Positions 25,638-33,707 of a stretch of 64,000 nt of DNA are shown in pieces. A program made the translations under genes and the position numbers. Positions within the stretch are counted from its first letter, which is position 1. Every line of letters begins with the position of its first letter. Origin of the DNA: Variovorax sp. PAMC28562 (GTDB lineage: Bacteria > Pseudomonadota > Gammaproteobacteria > Burkholderiales > Burkholderiaceae_C). The stretch lies in assembly GCF_014303735.1 (NCBI RefSeq), contig NZ_CP060296.1:372001-436000 (forward strand), given 5' to 3'. The notes beneath the pieces were generated by a model that was given only the letters and a program-made list of their open reading frames with translations, had not been told where the DNA came from and did not search any database.

Positions 25638-27095
25638 TCAAACGAGCACGGTCGCCACGGCGGCTCGTGGACGCAGTGTCGCCATGATCAGATACGTGCC
25701 GCCACCGATGAGCACCCCGAAGAACCAGCCGTACGTGTTCCACCAGGCCGGCAGCAGATTGGTGAAGTTGGGCAGGATGGTCGAGAAGATCGAACCGATC
25801 GCCACCGCCACAAGAGCGTTCACGTTCCAACCGCCCTCGTAGCGGTATTCGCCAAACTCCTGATAGAGCGCCGCCACATTGATGTTGCCCTTGGCCACGA
25901 GGTAATAGTCGACCAGGATGATGCCGAGCAGCGGGCCCATCGTGGCGCCGATGGCATTCACGAAGTGCGCTGCATTGCCTTCCCACGGTGCGAAGGGATA
26001 CAGCACGAGCGCGATGGCGGCAGCGATGTAGCCGCCCTTCTTGAAGTTGATCTGCTTGGGGAAAACGTTGGAGATGTCGAACGCGGCCGACACGAAGTTG
26101 GCCACCACGTTGATGCCGAGCGTCGCGACGGCGAACGTCATGGCAGCGATCAGCGCCAGCACCCAGCTGTCGAACTTGGCTGAAATCTGCTCCGGGTGCA
26201 GCAGCACTTCGCCGTAGACCTTGAAAGCCGCGATGGTGGTCACGCCAGCGACCAAAGAGAAAGCGATCAGGTTGACCGGCAGGCCCCAAATGTTGCCCTT
26301 CTTCACCGCATCCTTGTTCTTCGCGTATCTGGAAAAGTCGCAGAAGTTGAGGTAAAGCGCTGCGAAGTAAGTGATCCACGTGGCAGCGACCGCCATCAAC
26401 GCCCAGAACGAACCGGGCTCGCCGTTGACGCCGGCGTCCTTGGTCTTGGCCAGCAAGACATCCATCGGAATGCCGTGGTCGAAAGAGAAGCCTCCCGCTT
26501 TCACGCACAGGCCGATCGCCAGGATCAGCATGGCAACCCACACGGCCGGCCCCGCCCAGTCCTGGAACTTGCGAACGGTTTCCATCCCACGCTGGATGAT
26601 GAGCAGTTGCAACGCCCAGATCACCACGTAGCAAATCACCTCCAGCCCCGAATGGCCGAGGAAGTGCGTGCCCTTGTGAAATTCCATCAGGGCGTCGCTG
26701 CGGATCAGCAGTGCGACCATCGCGCCCGAGGCTGCAGCGGTTTGCGCGCCGTACCAAAAACAGGCGACCACCGCGCGCACGACGGCAGCCAGGTTGGCGC
26801 CCCATACCCCGAACGAGGCGCGCGCCAGCACCGGATACGGCACCCCCGTCTTCTCGCCCGCATAGCCGATCAGGTTCATAAGGGCGAAGATCACCAGCGA
26901 GCCCAGCCCGATCGCTACGACGAAGTTGACGAAGCTGCCACACAAGAGAAAAAGACTTGCGGCAAGGTAGTACCCCCACAGGCTGTGCACGTCAGACGTC
27001 CACACGTTAAAGATGCTGAAAGCACCCCAGTTGCGCTCTTTGGCCGGCGCCAGGTCCTCGTTGTAGAGGCCTGGGGAAGGGTTCTTGATTTCCAT
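25638..27095 (-). CDS. NCS1-family nucleobase/hydantoin/allantoin permease
   Basis: A 485 aa permease with about 12 membrane segments. It starts NEDLAPAKERNWGAFSIFNVWTSDVHSLWGYYLAASLF, the typical NCS1 opening, and has GVPYPVLARASFGVWGANLAAVVRAVVACFWYGAQTAA, which contains substrate-contact residues of the Mhp1/PucI group, then YLNFCDFSRYAKNKD. The start was set at the ATG with an AAAGGAGCC ribosome site; an upstream ATG at 27161 lacks one. The substrate could be uracil, allantoin or a hydantoin. Confidence 0.88.
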   Translation of the reverse strand: MEIKNPSPGLYNEDLAPAKERNWGAFSIFNVWTSDVHSLWGYYLAASLFLLCGSFVNFVVAIGLGSLVIFALMNLIGYAGEKTGVPYPVLARASFGVWGANLAAVVRAVVACFWYGAQTAAASGAMVALLIRSDALMEFHKGTHFLGHSGLEVICYVVIWALQLLIIQRGMETVRKFQDWAGPAVWVAMLILAIGLCVKAGGFSFDHGIPMDVLLAKTKDAGVNGEPGSFWALMAVAATWITYFAALYLNFCDFSRYAKNKDAVKKGNIWGLPVNLIAFSLVAGVTTIAAFKVYGEVLLHPEQISAKFDSWVLALIAAMTFAVATLGINVVANFVSAAFDISNVFPKQINFKKGGYIAAAIALVLYPFAPWEGNAAHFVNAIGATMGPLLGIILVDYYLVAKGNINVAALYQEFGEYRYEGGWNVNALVAVAIGSIFSTILPNFTNLLPAWWNTYGWFFGVLIGGGTYLIMATLRPRAAVATVLV

Positions 27096-27316
27096 GGTGG
27101 CGGCTCCTTTGTTTTTGCCAGCGCAATGCCACTCACGCTGATATGCAAGAACTGTATGCACTTTTGCATGGAATCATGAACAGGGTTTTTCCGGGTTCTG
27201 GAAAAAGCGTCGGTCGCCATCAGCAAGAGGCAGCTTCGATGGCGCACTCGCAGGCTTCTAACGACAGCGATCGAGCGAGCACCAGTCGTTCAGACGGGTA
27301 ACCGAGGCAATGGAGT

Positions 27317-28219
27317 TCAAACGTTTGCGTAAGCCGCCATGCCTTCGACTAGCGCGTCGAAGGTGACGCGGCAACGTGGGCTGCCACGCAAGTCTTCATG
27401 CATCGTCACCCAGGTCTCGAGCGGCAGCGAGAACACCTTTGGCATCACGCGGACCAAAGCGGGATCTCGTTTGGCCAGCGGCACCTGGCACATGCCGATG
27501 CCTGCACCAGCGCGAATCAGCGCCAGTTGGGCAAGGTTGCTGTCGCTTCGCAAAGAAAATTGGTCACGTCGCAATCCCTTGAGCGACTTCTCGGCCTGGC
27601 GCAGATAGCCCGTCATCTGGTCGTAGCCGATGGAGGAATGACCGTGCAGCTGACCGACGTTGCGAGGGGTACCGTGGCGGTCGAGATAGTCGCGTCGGGC
27701 ATGCAGGCCGAGCTCGATCCGGCCGATGCGCCGTGCCACCAACTGCTCTTGTCTAGGCGCCGCCATCCGCACAGCGATGTCGGCCTCGCGCAGCAACAGG
27801 TCCTGCACCCGATCTGTCAGCACCAGTTCGATCTTCAGGTCGGGATGTGATTCGCGCAGCCGGGCCAGCACCGCCGGCAGCACCTCGACCCCCACCACGT
27901 CGCTGCAACTGACCCGCACGATCCCTTTGATGGCGACTCCGTCTCCGCCCTGGCTCCCGGCCGCACGCTCGAGTGCCGCTGCCGTGCTTTCCATCGCCTG
28001 CGCATGGCCGCGCAACGAGGTAGCCGTCTCGGTCGGCAGGAGGCCTGCCTGCGACCGGGTGAACAGCACCACGCCGAGCGCCTTCTCCAGCGCCGCAATG
28101 TGACGCCCGACGGTAGGCTGCGTGATGCCGAGCGTGCGCGCCGCTCCCGACAGCGAGCCTTCCGTCAACACGCCCAGAAACGAACGATAGAACTCCCAGC
28201 CGATGGTCGTCGAAGTCAT
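27317..28219 (-). CDS. LysR-family transcriptional regulator
   Basis: A 300 aa LTTR with HTH FLGVLTEGSLSGAARTLGITQPTVGRHIAALEKALGVVLFTRSQ and a C-terminal effector domain. It is divergent from an SDR gene 104 nt away and has a palindrome over its own start codon, so it probably controls the SDR gene and itself. The 3' end of the gene contains a CAAACGTTTG core like the rbs operators, judged coincidental. Confidence 0.92.
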   Translation of the reverse strand: MTSTTIGWEFYRSFLGVLTEGSLSGAARTLGITQPTVGRHIAALEKALGVVLFTRSQAGLLPTETATSLRGHAQAMESTAAALERAAGSQGGDGVAIKGIVRVSCSDVVGVEVLPAVLARLRESHPDLKIELVLTDRVQDLLLREADIAVRMAAPRQEQLVARRIGRIELGLHARRDYLDRHGTPRNVGQLHGHSSIGYDQMTGYLRQAEKSLKGLRRDQFSLRSDSNLAQLALIRAGAGIGMCQVPLAKRDPALVRVMPKVFSLPLETWVTMHEDLRGSPRCRVTFDALVEGMAAYANV

Positions 28220-28232
28220 ACGTAAATGTATG
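28217..28232. promoter_or_regulatory. Candidate LTTR operator
   Basis: The inverted repeat CATAC-N6-GTATG overlaps the start codon of the LysR gene and lies in the 104-nt divergent region. Position and symmetry fit an autoregulatory LysR site; it is not proven. Confidence 0.45.
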
Positions 28233-28323
28233 GCCGTTGGGCGATGCTGGCTAATTCCATTTGTACCGACCTCCGCTCAGACTTCGCTCATCGACGAACA
28301 ATCGTTGAAACAAGGAGCACGAA

Positions 28324-29352
28324 ATGGGCAACGACAGCAACAACGGCATGACGGCTCTGGTACTGGGGGCGACAGGAGGCATCGGGGGCGAGGTAGCCCG
28401 GCAGCTTCGAGACGCAGGATGGAGAGTTCGCGCGCTGACGCGAGGGACCGCTGGCACCGCACCTCGCGATGAAGGTCTGACATGGCTGAACGGCGATGCC
28501 ATGAGCCATGAGGACGTGATGCGGTGCGCCGAGGGTTGCAAAGTCATCGTGCACGCGGTCAACCCGCCCGGCTACCGCAACTGGGAGACGTTCGTGCTGC
28601 CGATGCTCGACAACACGATTGCCGCCGCCGCGGCGCACGGCGCCACCATCGTCCTGCCAGGAACCGTCTACAACTTCGGACCGGACGCATTTCCGCTCCT
28701 CGACGAAGAGTCTCCGCAGCATCCGGTGACACGCAAGGGCATGATTCGCGTCGAGTTGGAGCGGCGCCTGGAGGCGGCGAGCCGACGGGGTATCCGCTCC
28801 ATCATCGTGCGCGCCGGTGATTTTTTTGGGCCCAAGCCCGGCAACAGCTGGTTTGCTCAAGGCTTGCTGAAGTCCGGTCAGCCGGTTGCCTCGATCGCCA
28901 ACCCTGCCGAAGCAGGCGTTGGTCACCAGTGGGCGTACCTGCCGGATGTAGCACGGACCATGGTTGAACTGTTGGCCCGCCGCGAGGCACTGGGCGCCTT
29001 TGAGCGCTTCCACATGGCGGGACACTGGGACGCCACCGGATTGCAGATGGCACAGGCAATTCAGCGCGTCGTCGCACGCCGCACCGCAAAGGCTCCGCCC
29101 ATCAAAAGAACGCCATGGTGGCTGATGCGGGTGGCCGCGCCGTTCGTACCGACGCTGCGCGAACTGCTGGAGATGCGGTACTTGTGGAAAGAGCCGGTAC
29201 AGATGGTCAACAGCCGGCTGGTCCAAGTACTGGGACGCGAGCCGCACACGCCCCTGGATCAGGCGGTCGAGGCTTCGCTGATCGGCATGGGTTGCGTGCA
29301 CGTCTCGTCATCACCGGGCGTGCAGCCCGTCAGTTGTCCAGATGCTGTGTGA
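28324..29352 (+). CDS. NAD(P)-binding extended/atypical SDR (NmrA-like)
   Basis: A 342 aa Rossmann-fold protein. The nucleotide-binding motif is LGATGGIGGEVARQLRDAGW near residue 13, followed by a variable Asp/Asn region (LNGDAMSHEDVMRCAEGCKVIVHAVNPPGYRNWE), LPGTVYNFGPD, and a substrate part with RAGDFFGPKPGNSWFAQGLLKSGQP. A YxxxK dyad is not obvious (Tyr at VYNFG without Lys), so it may act as a binding or epimerase-like protein. The ribosome site AAGGAGC supports the start. It is divergent from the LysR gene. Confidence 0.82.
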   Translation: MGNDSNNGMTALVLGATGGIGGEVARQLRDAGWRVRALTRGTAGTAPRDEGLTWLNGDAMSHEDVMRCAEGCKVIVHAVNPPGYRNWETFVLPMLDNTIAAAAAHGATIVLPGTVYNFGPDAFPLLDEESPQHPVTRKGMIRVELERRLEAASRRGIRSIIVRAGDFFGPKPGNSWFAQGLLKSGQPVASIANPAEAGVGHQWAYLPDVARTMVELLARREALGAFERFHMAGHWDATGLQMAQAIQRVVARRTAKAPPIKRTPWWLMRVAAPFVPTLRELLEMRYLWKEPVQMVNSRLVQVLGREPHTPLDQAVEASLIGMGCVHVSSSPGVQPVSCPDAV

Positions 29353-29361
29353 GGGGGATAC

Positions 29362-29481
29362 AGTCGCGAAATATTGAATGCTGTCGCGGGCCATCAGGGC
29401 TTGTCGATCTACGCCATTGCCAAGCTCGCGGATGTGCCGTACCGGCGGGCCCACGCCCACCTTGGCGGGTTGATTGATTGA
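29362..29481 (+). pseudogene. Fragment resembling a winged-helix DNA-binding domain
   Basis: Reading on in the SDR frame after its TGA stop gives SREILNAVAGHQGLSIYAIA then KLADVPYRRAHAHLGGLID and a stop. The pattern (ILNAV...LSIYAIAKLADVPYRRAHAHLG) looks like helices 1-3 of a winged HTH, with the wing and any effector domain missing. There is no ATG; a TTG at 29374 is possible. It could be a decayed regulator left at an insertion point, or the result of a stop mutation in a longer gene. Only partly supported. Confidence 0.35.
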
Positions 29482-29720
29482 ACGACAACTATCGGGCGGC
29501 TGATTCACCGGGTTGATGCAGCACACTGTCTGCGCCGGTTGAATCTTGACCCACCGGGGATGCGGATGAAGTCTTGGACTGTCAGGAGGTGAACTGACTT
29601 CCAAGAGTTGGACAAACTTCAAGGGGAGCGCTGTTGCGAAGTCTTTATGCAGCAAAGGGCAGGACAAATTCAGATGTTGCGATGGTCTGACATCCATCAG
29701 CCAGCGCCCTCGCTCTATGC
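29482..29720. other. Intergenic stretch with no gene seen
   Basis: About 240 bases between the HTH-like fragment and the end of the 413 aa ORF. No transposase, terminal repeats or convincing short gene was seen. It may mark the left edge of the accessory segment. Confidence 0.4.
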
Positions 29721-30962
29721 CTACTCAGTGATATTGCACTCTTGGCGCAGCAGCGCCAACGCATCCTCGGTGGCTTGCACCCCGTCGCTGCGCAGCACAG
29801 GCTCGGCCTCGTCGATGAAGGCGTTCCACAGGTGCAGGTAGTCGCGCCGCAGCGACACCGGGGCGTGCTGCAGCACGAACTGCCGGGGCAGATCGGCATC
29901 CAGGCCTGAGGTCCGGATCTTCTTGACCAAGGTTGCTGCGGTCTTTCTGGTCAGCAGCGTGGCGTGTTTGCCATGCGTGGCGATGCGCAGGAACAGTGTC
30001 AGCAGCGAACTGTCGTCGCTGTGGCCCGTGGTGGCCTTCTGCCACAAGAGGCTGTCGCTGCGCTCGAAATGGTCCAGGTCAGCCATGGTGTCCTCGGACC
30101 AGAAATAGCGGCCCAGGAGGGCCGGCGTCTGGTCGAAGAGCTTGCGCACGCTGAGCGTGGTATCCAGAATCCGGGGCATGTCCTGCACGACAGAAGCTCG
30201 CACGGACTGCACCACCGCCAGGTACTTCGCCGGCAGGTCTTTGGGCAAGCCCATGGAGACCGGCGCCGCCTGGTCATCGGCCCGCGACGCGTATTTCGTA
30301 CGCAGGCCCAGCACCATTTTCTCGAACGCGGTCCAATCCGGCATGGCGCTGCGCCGGCATGCGCGCACCAGCAGCGCTGTGCGCATTACGGCCTCCGCGT
30401 CCTTGCCGGCATCCTCCAGGTCATCGGCATCCAGGCCCAGCTGGGCCGCCATCCAGACGGCTGCTTCCACCAAGGTGGTAGCGAGACTGCGCGCGGCGCG
30501 CTCGGCCTGGTACTCGGGCAGGCTGCGCAGGGACCATTTGGCAAGCAAGGGGATGTGCTTGTCCTTGAAGACTCCGTGCTCCTGCATGCCGAAATGGCTG
30601 CTCTGGGGCATGGCGATCAGCGCCTTGAGCATGTCTGAGCCGCCCTTGGAGCGCGACAGCAAACTGTGGTCGCGCAGGGACTCGGCGGCCTGAGTCAGGT
30701 CGCCGCCGGTCGAATGTTCCAGGTACAAGCTCACCAGGTTGATCAGCCGGTCCCTGGCTCTTTCCAGGTCGGGACGCAGGTACTCGGTGCCGAAATAGCG
30801 CGCGATCTGCACCATGCCCTTGGGCGCTTCCTGGGACATGGCGGCCAGCTTGGCGGACGCGATGATGCCGTGGCGCACGCCGTGCTGCAGGGCCTTCTCG
30901 AAGAAGGGCCGCTCGTCGAACAGAGCGACGGGCTGGGGAGCGGTGTGCGAGGGCGTGGACAT
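29721..30962 (-). CDS. Hypothetical protein, fourth gene of J-domain cassette
   Basis: A 413 aa soluble, largely helical protein that I could not assign. It starts MSTPSHTAPQPVALFDERPFFEKALQHGVRHGIIASAKLAAMSQEAPKGM and contains GTEYLRPDLERARDRLINLVSLYLEHSTGGDLTQAAESL near residues 60-100. There is no signal peptide, membrane helix, P-loop, nuclease or protease motif visible by eye. It lies 29 nt after the 249 aa gene, on the same strand as the J-domain gene, so its role is probably tied to that chaperone module. Confidence 0.75.
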   Translation of the reverse strand: MSTPSHTAPQPVALFDERPFFEKALQHGVRHGIIASAKLAAMSQEAPKGMVQIARYFGTEYLRPDLERARDRLINLVSLYLEHSTGGDLTQAAESLRDHSLLSRSKGGSDMLKALIAMPQSSHFGMQEHGVFKDKHIPLLAKWSLRSLPEYQAERAARSLATTLVEAAVWMAAQLGLDADDLEDAGKDAEAVMRTALLVRACRRSAMPDWTAFEKMVLGLRTKYASRADDQAAPVSMGLPKDLPAKYLAVVQSVRASVVQDMPRILDTTLSVRKLFDQTPALLGRYFWSEDTMADLDHFERSDSLLWQKATTGHSDDSSLLTLFLRIATHGKHATLLTRKTAATLVKKIRTSGLDADLPRQFVLQHAPVSLRRDYLHLWNAFIDEAEPVLRSDGVQATEDALALLRQECNITE

Positions 30963-30991
30963 CGTGGATTCAGGCGCTGTGGATGGGGCCG

Positions 30992-31741
30992 TCAGATCGC
31001 CGACTCTTCCTCGTCGTCGCGCGCCGCCGGTGTGCCGTGGCCGCGGTCGGTGTCGCGGGTCTCCACGCGCGTATCTTCATCATCAGCCTCTTCTTCCTCG
31101 TTCCCCACGCCGAGGTTGTGGGCGCGTGCCTGTGCACGCAAGACGAGCAAGGTCTCGGTGAACAGGTCGGGGCACTCGTAGCGCATGCGCCAGGCCAGCT
31201 CCATCCAGTCCTGGTCGGCCACCTCGTCCAGATGGACCCTGGGGTTGAGGTAGGCCGACGCCAGCAGCTCGGACTCGGACATCATCTCGCCGTCTTCTTC
31301 ATCGGTGTCGAAGTTCCCGCTGCGGGCGAAGGATTCGATGCGCGCCCACTTCTCGGCGAAGTAGTTGGCCATGGCTTCGCTGCCGCCCTCCAGATCGCCC
31401 ACGGCGGTCAAGAACGCCACCGGGTCCGCGTCCTCCCGGAAGACGATGGCGTTCACCATGCCGCGCAGGTGCGTGTGGGTGAGATCCTTGTAGCGCTTCT
31501 CAATGACGATGGCGTGCGCGAACTGCGCGGGGGTGACCAGCAGGCTCACAACCGACTCGCGGGACGGGTCGTACTCGCGCATCACTGCCAGGATGTCCTT
31601 GGGCTCCAACTGGTCCAGCACCACCATCAGTGCGCTGTCGCCCTCGGTGTCGGCCAGTTCGGTGAGAGCGGACTCGGCGCCGGCAATGTCGCCTGCGGCA
31701 ATCAGGCTCTGGGTCTTCGTGATCAGGGCGAGGTGGTTCAT
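30992..31741 (-). CDS. Hypothetical protein with MgtE-N-like helical repeats and acidic tail
   Basis: A 249 aa soluble protein. Residues 10-75 (SLIAAGDIAGAESALTELAD then LDQLEPKDILAVMREYDPSR) resemble the superhelical N domain of MgtE magnesium transporters and FliG-like armadillo folds; this is a by-eye similarity only. The C-terminus is strongly charged (GNEEEEADDEDTRVETRDTD). No transmembrane part is present. It is the third gene of the cassette, 29 nt after the 191 aa gene. Confidence 0.72.
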   Translation of the reverse strand: MNHLALITKTQSLIAAGDIAGAESALTELADTEGDSALMVVLDQLEPKDILAVMREYDPSRESVVSLLVTPAQFAHAIVIEKRYKDLTHTHLRGMVNAIVFREDADPVAFLTAVGDLEGGSEAMANYFAEKWARIESFARSGNFDTDEEDGEMMSESELLASAYLNPRVHLDEVADQDWMELAWRMRYECPDLFTETLLVLRAQARAHNLGVGNEEEEADDEDTRVETRDTDRGHGTPAARDDEEESAI

Positions 31742-31770
31742 TGCGGTGGGTGCTTTGCGCGCGGGGCCAT

Positions 31771-32346
31771 TCAGTCTTTGCGGTCGAAGCCGCGCTCGGC
31801 CATCCAGTCAGCGCGGGCGTCCTCGCGGGTCTGGCCATCGGCGTCGTCCAGGTCATCGGCCGACAGCGGATGGCGATCGTCCGTGTCGTGCTCGGCATCG
31901 GGGTTGTCCGCGTCTTCTTCGCTGTCGTCCTGGTCGCCTGCAAGGACTGGCGCATGCCGAGTGCTGCCCGCCATGTATTCCAAAGCGGCTGCCACGCTCA
32001 GGAAGTTGTCACCGGCGGCCTGCTCACGCAGCAATTGCACGGTGGCCTTGGCCCAGGGGGCGATGTCGATGCTTTCCCGCAGGCTCTCCCACGCGGTCAG
32101 GTCTCCGGACTCGCAGGCCAGCAACTGGTCCATAGCCGGCGTGGACGTGAAGTGGAAGGCCTTGTGCAGCAAGACCGCCACCATCTCGGGAGCGACTTCA
32201 AGCATGTTGACCAGGAACGCCATCTCGCTGCGCCGCTCGGCCAGCCGCCGGTCCAGCACGAACTGCCCATCGGAGTCGTGGCGCATGTCGTCGAGTTCTG
32301 CCAGGTAGGAGGAATGCAGATTGCGGAAGAAGGGAGATACGTGCAT
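31771..32346 (-). CDS. Hypothetical protein with acidic C-terminus, second gene of J-domain cassette
   Basis: A 191 aa soluble protein. The first 130 residues are helical (MHVSPFFRNLHSSYLAELDDMRHDSDGQFVLDRRLAERRSEMAFLVNML), and the last 55 are rich in Asp and Glu (DQDDSEEDADNPDAEHDTDD). It starts 6 nt after the J-domain stop. No family was recognised. The acidic tail, shared in style with the next gene product, would suit a chaperone-substrate or cationic-partner interaction, which is inference. Confidence 0.7.
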   Translation of the reverse strand: MHVSPFFRNLHSSYLAELDDMRHDSDGQFVLDRRLAERRSEMAFLVNMLEVAPEMVAVLLHKAFHFTSTPAMDQLLACESGDLTAWESLRESIDIAPWAKATVQLLREQAAGDNFLSVAAALEYMAGSTRHAPVLAGDQDDSEEDADNPDAEHDTDDRHPLSADDLDDADGQTREDARADWMAERGFDRKD

Positions 32347-32352
32347 CGAGGC

Positions 32353-32628
32353 CTAAATGAGCCGTTGGAAATAGTCTGACCAGATCCCGCGCGCCGTTTC
32401 CATCGGATCGTCGAGAAGATTACGCTTGCGGTTGTTGTCGTAGGTCTCACGCTTGGCCTGGTCGCCGAGGATTTCATAAGCCTCCTGTACAGCGCGGAAA
32501 CGCGTAGCGGCATCCGGCGCAGAGTTGCGGTCCGGGTGGTGCCGGGCGGCTTGACGGCGGTAGGCCTTCTTGATGTCCGCCAGACTCGCGCTGCTACTGA
32601 CACCCAGGGCGAGATAGTGGTCTTGCAT
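32353..32628 (-). CDS. Stand-alone J-domain protein
   Basis: A 91 aa protein that is almost only a J domain: DHYLALGVSSSASLADIKKAYRRQAARHHPDRNSAPDAATRFRAVQEAYEILGDQAKRETYDNNRK. The HPD tripeptide needed to trigger Hsp70 ATPase is intact. Gly/Phe, zinc-finger and C-terminal substrate-binding parts of DnaJ are absent; a short tail RNLLDDPMETARGIWSDYFQRLI follows. No hsp70 gene is in the window, so it would work with a chromosomal DnaK elsewhere. The start ATG has AGGAG at 8 nt; a longer ORF to 32721 is unlikely. It heads the four-gene cassette. Confidence 0.88.
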   Translation of the reverse strand: MQDHYLALGVSSSASLADIKKAYRRQAARHHPDRNSAPDAATRFRAVQEAYEILGDQAKRETYDNNRKRNLLDDPMETARGIWSDYFQRLI

Positions 32629-32997
32629 GCGGTGCGCTCCTGCGTTACGGGTGTGACGGCGAACCGCAAAAGGCGACGATTCTGCATGATCTTTGGTCAG
32701 AAGCCCGGTGCTGGGTGACACGGCATTGGCTTCCCCTTGATGCCAGGCCTTCTTTCAAGGTCCATTGATGCCTCGGTCTCGCGGATGCGCTGGCGACGCT
32801 CGTCGGTCGTCGACCCGATAGACCGCGGAGGTATCGCAGGCTGGGTTCGGAGGTCGGTACAGCTGGTGAAGTTAAAAAATCAGTCGCGAGGGCGATGAAT
32901 TCACCTGCTGAACCCTTTTGAACAGAACCTGGCAGGTCTGGAAATTTGCCAATTTCGACGCCGGTTGGACGCTTGCCGGCGGGACGGTGGCGGAGCG
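32629..32997. other. Intergenic stretch, presumed promoter region of the J-domain cassette
   Basis: About 370 bases between the J-domain gene start and the end of the ParE gene. On the minus strand a CTTGAAA (32759 to 32753) matches a sigma-32 -35 element, but no CCCCAT-type -10 follows at the right spacing. No other feature was seen. Confidence 0.4.
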
Positions 32998-33312
32998 TCA
33001 GTGATAGTCATCTTCGCGCTGGTGCCTGATGGCAGCGATCACCACCGAGTCGCTCGCTTCGATCTCGAACAGTGCGACGTACCCGCTGCCACCAAAAGGA
33101 ATCACCAGCTCACGAACGAACGGATCGTCGCTCGCCTTGCGGCACGTGAATGGAGAGAAACTGAGCATCGCGATCGCATTTCTGATCGCGGCCAACGCGC
33201 GGTCTGCCACGGCGAGGTCCCCGTTTCGACTCAGTTCGCGCTCGAGGATGAAATCGAAAAGACGCTCCAGATCGTCAGCAGCTTGCTGCGTGAACCTTAT
33301 CTGATAGCTCAC
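32998..33312 (-). CDS. ParE/RelE-superfamily toxin
   Basis: A 104 aa type II toxin. It has the RelE/ParE fold pattern YQIRFTQQAADDLERLFDFILER at the N-terminus and RELVIPFGGSGYVALFEIEASDSVVIAAIRHQREDDY at the C-terminus, the latter being the hallmark of the ParE branch (DNA gyrase target in known members). Its start overlaps the stop of the upstream antitoxin (ATGA). Confidence 0.88.
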   Translation of the reverse strand: MSYQIRFTQQAADDLERLFDFILERELSRNGDLAVADRALAAIRNAIAMLSFSPFTCRKASDDPFVRELVIPFGGSGYVALFEIEASDSVVIAAIRHQREDDYH

Positions 33313-33596
33313 CCGTGCGCCGCTTGCGCTTTGGCCCTTGCCTTTGCACCTGCCAACTTCGCCTCGAGGCGGTTCAGCACCATGGTCGCATCGACGTAGA
33401 CGCCGCTTTTCTTTGCGTCTGCCAAAGAGCGCTTGCCGCGTACCAGAAACTCGGCTTGGTCGCGCCGCTGACGCACCGAAGCGCGTAGGGCCGACTCAAC
33501 GAATTCGGAGAGTGACTCGCCCTCGCCAAGCACCTGCTCGACCTCGCTTCGGAAGGCAGGATCCACGCGGACAGATGGGATGGTTGCTGTCTTCAT
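33309..33596 (-). CDS. YlcI/YnfO-type antitoxin
   Basis: A 95 aa protein with an N-terminal ribbon-helix-helix-like region (MKTATIPSVRVDPAFRSEVEQVLGEGESLSEFVESALR) and a charged helical C-terminus (RGKRSLADAKKSGVYVDATMVLNRLEAKLAGAKARAKAQ) of the kind that wraps a toxin. This pattern matches proteins named YlcI/YnfO family. The start ATG was chosen over the longer ORF because a palindromic operator lies just upstream of it. It precedes and overlaps the toxin gene in the usual antitoxin-toxin order. Confidence 0.8.
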   Translation of the reverse strand: MKTATIPSVRVDPAFRSEVEQVLGEGESLSEFVESALRASVRQRRDQAEFLVRGKRSLADAKKSGVYVDATMVLNRLEAKLAGAKARAKAQAAHG

Positions 33597-33604
33597 GATC
33601 AAAC

Positions 33605-33624
33605 TGTATCGCATTTGCGCTACA
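33605..33624. promoter_or_regulatory. Candidate antitoxin operator
   Basis: A 20-bp near-palindrome (TGTATCGC-ATTT-GCGCTACA, one mismatch per arm) lies 8 bp before the antitoxin start. Placement fits negative autoregulation by the ribbon-helix-helix antitoxin. Confidence 0.5.
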
Positions 33625-33707
33625 ACACTAACGGCTGTCGTGGTCAAGAACCTGTTTGGTCACAGGAAGAAACAGCGTTCTCCACGCGCACCATTGCTTT
33701 GGCATGA

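Noticed and set aside
29311..29697. 128 aa minus-strand ORF near the HTH fragment
   Set aside because: No family resemblance and no ribosome site; it runs antisense into the SDR end.
32753..32759. Sigma-32 promoter for the J-domain cassette
   Set aside because: CTTGAAA matches the -35 element on the minus strand, but no CCCCAT-type -10 is found 11-16 bp downstream.
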